From an uncultured Christensenella sp. (GTDB taxonomy: Bacteria; Bacillota; Clostridia; Christensenellales; Borkfalkiaceae), in assembly GCA_910585785.1 (NCBI GenBank), contig CAJUEV010000004.1, positions 1 to 64,000 of the forward strand: 64,000 bases of DNA, given 5' to 3'. Made by a program: the position numbers and the translations under genes. This document shows, piece by piece, positions 61,491 through 64,000 of this stretch (positions are counted from its first letter, which is position 1; every line of letters begins with the position of its first letter). Below the pieces are notes generated by a model, which ran no database searches, was not told the DNA's origin, and saw nothing but the letters and a program-made list of their open reading frames with translations.

Positions 61491-62443
61491 AAATTCCGAT
61501 ATATAGAATAAGTGAGTTTGTCTATTACGTGTTCAAGTGAGCCTGAAAGCATACATCCGCTGGCAAGAACGTGCCCGCCGCCGCCGAATTCACCCGCCAC
61601 TTCGTTTACGTTTACTTTGCCCTTGCTTCTTAAAGAAACTTTATACTGGTCCTTCTTCGCTTCCATCAGCGCAATTGAAACTTCCACGCCGTCAATTGTC
61701 AAAGGAAAATCCACAAATCCTTCCGTAAGCGATTTATCAGCGCCGGCGTCCTCTAAATCCTTTACTGAAACTACGACGAACGCAAGCTTATCATCCAGCG
61801 CAAATCTCATTGCGGACATAACCTTACCGTAGAGCAACGCGCGCGATTTGGGCTGGCGTGAAAACATTTCGTAATGAATTTTAGTGCAATCGGCGCCTTT
61901 ACCGCGCAAAAACGCCGCCGTTTGAAAGGTTTTTTCCGTCACGTCCATATGAACGAAATTTCCGCTGTCGGTTATAAGCCCGAGCATCAGCGCGTCGGCT
62001 ATTTGCGGCGTAACTTCAAACTTTGCCGTTTTAAAAATTTCAGTTAGAATTTCGCACGAAGCGGGACAGTCGATAACGTAATTGTACTTTGCAAAACGGC
62101 TGTTTGAAATGTGATGGTCTATATTAACCGTTTCTTTAAACTTTAAAAAGCGTTTTGCAAAAATTCCCATTCTTGCAATATCGGCGCAATCAACGCTTAC
62201 AAGCAAGTCGTAATCTAAGTCGGGAATTTCTATTTTAACTTCCGACATTGCAGGAATAAAGAAAAATTTTGCGGGAACGTCGTCCTCGCAAGCGAAAACC
62301 ACGTTTTTACCCGCATTTTTCAACGCAAGATAAAGCGCGAGTCCGCCGCCCAGCGCGTCGCCGTCAGGACGCACGTGACAAAACACCGCAATATTTTTCG
62401 CTTTATTCAGTTTTTTTGCGATTTCTTCAATCTTTGCGTTCAT
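61487..62443 (-). CDS. nrnA: Bifunctional oligoribonuclease/PAP phosphatase NrnA
   Basis: DHH-DHHA1 phosphoesterase that degrades nanoRNA and 3'-phosphoadenosine 5'-phosphate. DHH motif DHHISNSRF (about residue 107), HVRPDGDALGG at the start and GGGGHVLASGC at the end. The frame begins at a TTG at 62455, but GAAGGGGA just before the ATG at 62443 favours the internal start. It overlaps the rbfA stop region. Confidence 0.93.
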   Translation of the reverse strand: MNAKIEEIAKKLNKAKNIAVFCHVRPDGDALGGGLALYLALKNAGKNVVFACEDDVPAKFFFIPAMSEVKIEIPDLDYDLLVSVDCADIARMGIFAKRFLKFKETVNIDHHISNSRFAKYNYVIDCPASCEILTEIFKTAKFEVTPQIADALMLGLITDSGNFVHMDVTEKTFQTAAFLRGKGADCTKIHYEMFSRQPKSRALLYGKVMSAMRFALDDKLAFVVVSVKDLEDAGADKSLTEGFVDFPLTIDGVEVSIALMEAKKDQYKVSLRSKGKVNVNEVAGEFGGGGHVLASGCMLSGSLEHVIDKLTYSIYRNL

Positions 62444-62798
62444 TGTCCCCTTCAAGGTCGGATATAATTTTGTCTATTTTTTCACCGTAAGCCATACTCT
62501 CATCTTTTATAAAACGAAGTTCGGGTACTGTTCTCAGACGCATAACTTTTGAAAGCTCGCGACGGATAAATCCTGCGTTTTCCTTCAAAATTTCAAAACT
62601 GTTTTGCGCGCGCGCTTTGTCCGTATCGTAAATGCTTACGTAAATTTTAGCGCTTTTCAAATCGGGAGCGATATCCGCTTCCGTTATGCTGACAATTGCC
62701 GAAAGCGATGGATAGTTAGCCCTCACCTTCAACGAAATTATGTTTGAAATTTCTTTTTGAAACTCGCCGCCAAGACGTTCTCCGCGTATGCTTTTCAT
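62427..62798 (-). CDS. rbfA: Ribosome-binding factor A
   Basis: Needed for 16S rRNA 5'-end processing and 30S assembly, a KH-type fold of 123 aa. RGERLGGEFQKEISNII start and VPELRFIKDESMAYGEKIDKII end. It follows infB by 2 bp and overlaps the start of nrnA. Confidence 0.94.
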   Translation of the reverse strand: MKSIRGERLGGEFQKEISNIISLKVRANYPSLSAIVSITEADIAPDLKSAKIYVSIYDTDKARAQNSFEILKENAGFIRRELSKVMRLRTVPELRFIKDESMAYGEKIDKIISDLEGDNERKD

Positions 62799-62800
62799 AA

Positions 62801-64000
62801 TTAATCCGCCGCTATCTGCTCAATCTGATAGCATTCTATAATATCGCCTATTTTTATGTCGTTAAAACCTTCAATCGCGCAACCGCACTCGTAACCCGCC
62901 GCAACTTCTTTAACGTCGTCTTTAAAGCGTTTAAGCTGCCGCACTCCGCCTTCTACAATCAAAATATTGTCGCGGTAAATTCTCAGTTTGCCGCCACGCA
63001 CGATTTTTCCGTCAAGAACCATACAGCCCGCGATATTTCCCGCGCCCGTAATTTTGAAGGTTTGTCTGACTTCGCACTTGCCAAGCATAATTTCCTGATA
63101 TTTGGGAGCGCGCATACCTTTAAGCGCGGCTTCCATATCGTCAAGCAAGTCGTAAATAATTCGATAAGTTCTTACGTCCACCTTGCTGCGTTCGGCAAGC
63201 GCCTTCGCTTTGGGGTCCGGTCTTACGTTGAAAGCAAGAATTATCGCATTGGACGATTCCGCAAGCATAACGTCGCTTTCGGTTACCGCGCCCGCCGCGC
63301 TGTGTATAACTTTGACCTGAACTTCTTCGTTGTTAAGTTTGACGACGGACTGTTTGATAGCCTCGACAGAGCCTTGCACGTCGCCCTTGATAATAAGGTT
63401 AAGATTTTTCTTTTCTTCCTCGCCCATCATTGCAAACGGGTCGTCCGCGGAAACCTTGGGCGAATTTTTGGTCATATCAACGCTGAGTTTTCTCTTTCTT
63501 TCAGCCTGAACGCGCTTCATAAGTTCGGAAGAAACGGCGTTTATAGTTTCGCCGGAGTTGGGAACGGCGTCAAGTCCCAAAACGTTTACCGCCATTGAAG
63601 GTCCTGCTTCTTTTACCGTCCTGCCCCTGTCGTCAATCATTGCGCGGACTTTACCGGAAACCATACCCGAAACAAGATTGTCGCCAGTGCGCAACGTGCC
63701 GTTTTGAATAAGTACGGTTGCAACCGGACCTTTGCCCTTGTCAAGTTGCGCTTCTATTATAACGCCTCTTGCTTCCCTTGCGGGGTTTGCAAGCAACTCC
63801 TTCATTTCCGCTTTCAAAAGAAGGCTTTCAAGCAAGGTGTTTATGCCTTCGCCCGTTTTGCAGGAAACAGGGCAAACCATAGTATCGCCGCCCCATTCTT
63901 CGGGAACGAGATTATACTCGGTAAGTTCCTGCTTAACCTTTTCGGGATTGGCGCTGGGTTTGTCTATTTTGTTGACGGCGACGATAATATCTACGTTTGC
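62801..64000 (-). CDS. infB: Translation initiation factor IF-2, C-terminal part (gene runs off the right edge)
   Basis: Partial gene. The incomplete GTPase domain shows a NKID (G4) motif about 30 bp from the edge and SCKTGEG (G5 type), followed by domain II (LDKGKGPVATVLIQNGTLRTGDNLVSG) and the domain III-IV region with GDVQGSVEAIKQS, and the final ECYQIEQIA. Missing are the N-terminal extension, G1 and G3. Expected neighbours to the right are the ylxQ-ylxR-nusA genes. Confidence 0.95.
   Translation of the reverse strand, partial: ANVDIIVAVNKIDKPSANPEKVKQELTEYNLVPEEWGGDTMVCPVSCKTGEGINTLLESLLLKAEMKELLANPAREARGVIIEAQLDKGKGPVATVLIQNGTLRTGDNLVSGMVSGKVRAMIDDRGRTVKEAGPSMAVNVLGLDAVPNSGETINAVSSELMKRVQAERKRKLSVDMTKNSPKVSADDPFAMMGEEEKKNLNLIIKGDVQGSVEAIKQSVVKLNNEEVQVKVIHSAAGAVTESDVMLAESSNAIILAFNVRPDPKAKALAERSKVDVRTYRIIYDLLDDMEAALKGMRAPKYQEIMLGKCEVRQTFKITGAGNIAGCMVLDGKIVRGGKLRIYRDNILIVEGGVRQLKRFKDDVKEVAAGYECGCAIEGFNDIKIGDIIECYQIEQIAAD

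Noticed and set aside
1..64000. CRISPR array or insertion sequence
   Set aside because: No regularly spaced direct repeats and no transposase frame were found on reading either strand.

Overview
The window is a gene-dense, moderately low-GC bacterial chromosome segment. It carries a nearly complete spoIIIA sporulation operon, a reverse rubrerythrin, single tRNA genes, DegV, YihY and a DnaD-type primosome protein. Together these point to an anaerobic, spore-forming (or recently spore-forming) member of the Bacillota, class Clostridia. Many proteins are divergent from the textbook Bacillus and Clostridium forms, which suggests an uncultured gut-type lineage; I cannot name a genus from sequence alone. 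No IS element, prophage, integrase, CRISPR array or rRNA operon was seen.

Layout. 1-3.9 kb: spoIIIAA-AG on the minus strand (AH would lie off the left edge). 4-7 kb: a DUF5984-like protein, a GNAT-like protein, an alpha/beta hydrolase, tRNA-Ala and tRNA-Leu. 7-9.3 kb: comEC. 9.4-17.1 kb: a long minus-strand run (lepB, ACT protein, UPF0210, pepF, dnaB helicase, threonylcarbamoyl-AMP synthase, LMW-PTP, rpiB). 17-22.6 kb: sbcD-sbcC and a pseudo-hydrolase. 22.8-24.8 kb: DnaD-like protein and a putative helicase-loader partner, then tRNA-Ser. 25-30.1 kb: membrane protein, ilvA-ridA, degV, a candidate 6S-like RNA on the opposite strand, and yihY. 30.2-36 kb: a Cys-rich small protein with a sigma-K-like promoter, reverse rubrerythrin, HAD phosphatase and argS, divergent from ychF and a hydrolase. 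36-39 kb: gapdh and fba, divergent. 39-45 kb: accessory lipoproteins, PAP2, TetR, murG, mntP, tRNA-Pro(AGG). 45-50.6 kb: a DUF1538 transporter with two PII-like proteins, an esterase, cysK, tcdA, tRNA-Gly. 50.7-55.3 kb: an FAD reductase divergent from a ferritin-like protein, DUF5662, DUF3592-like and MBL-fold proteins. 55.3-64 kb: the translation-related minus-strand string pepQ-like, efp, dtd and infB(partial)-rbfA-nrnA-truB-ribF, with a DUF3267 protease-like protein and an endonuclease IV-like protein.

Functional links visible here: IlvA makes reactive enamines that RidA clears. SbcD and SbcC form one nuclease. LMW-PTP, RpiB and Sua5-type TsaC follow the order seen at ywlC-ywlE-ywlF in Bacillus. 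The infB-ribF string is the classic Firmicutes translation cluster. The two PII-like genes follow, and one overlaps the other, behind the DUF1538 membrane protein, suggesting a regulated transport module.

The most unusual items are the structured RNA between degV and yihY, the 22% cysteine protein with a mother-cell-type promoter, RibF with an acidic tail of about 260 residues, tRNA-Pro with an A34 anticodon, an SbcC without a CXXC zinc hook, a ComEC whose beta-lactamase-like domain has lost its metal motif, and a double ferritin-like protein.
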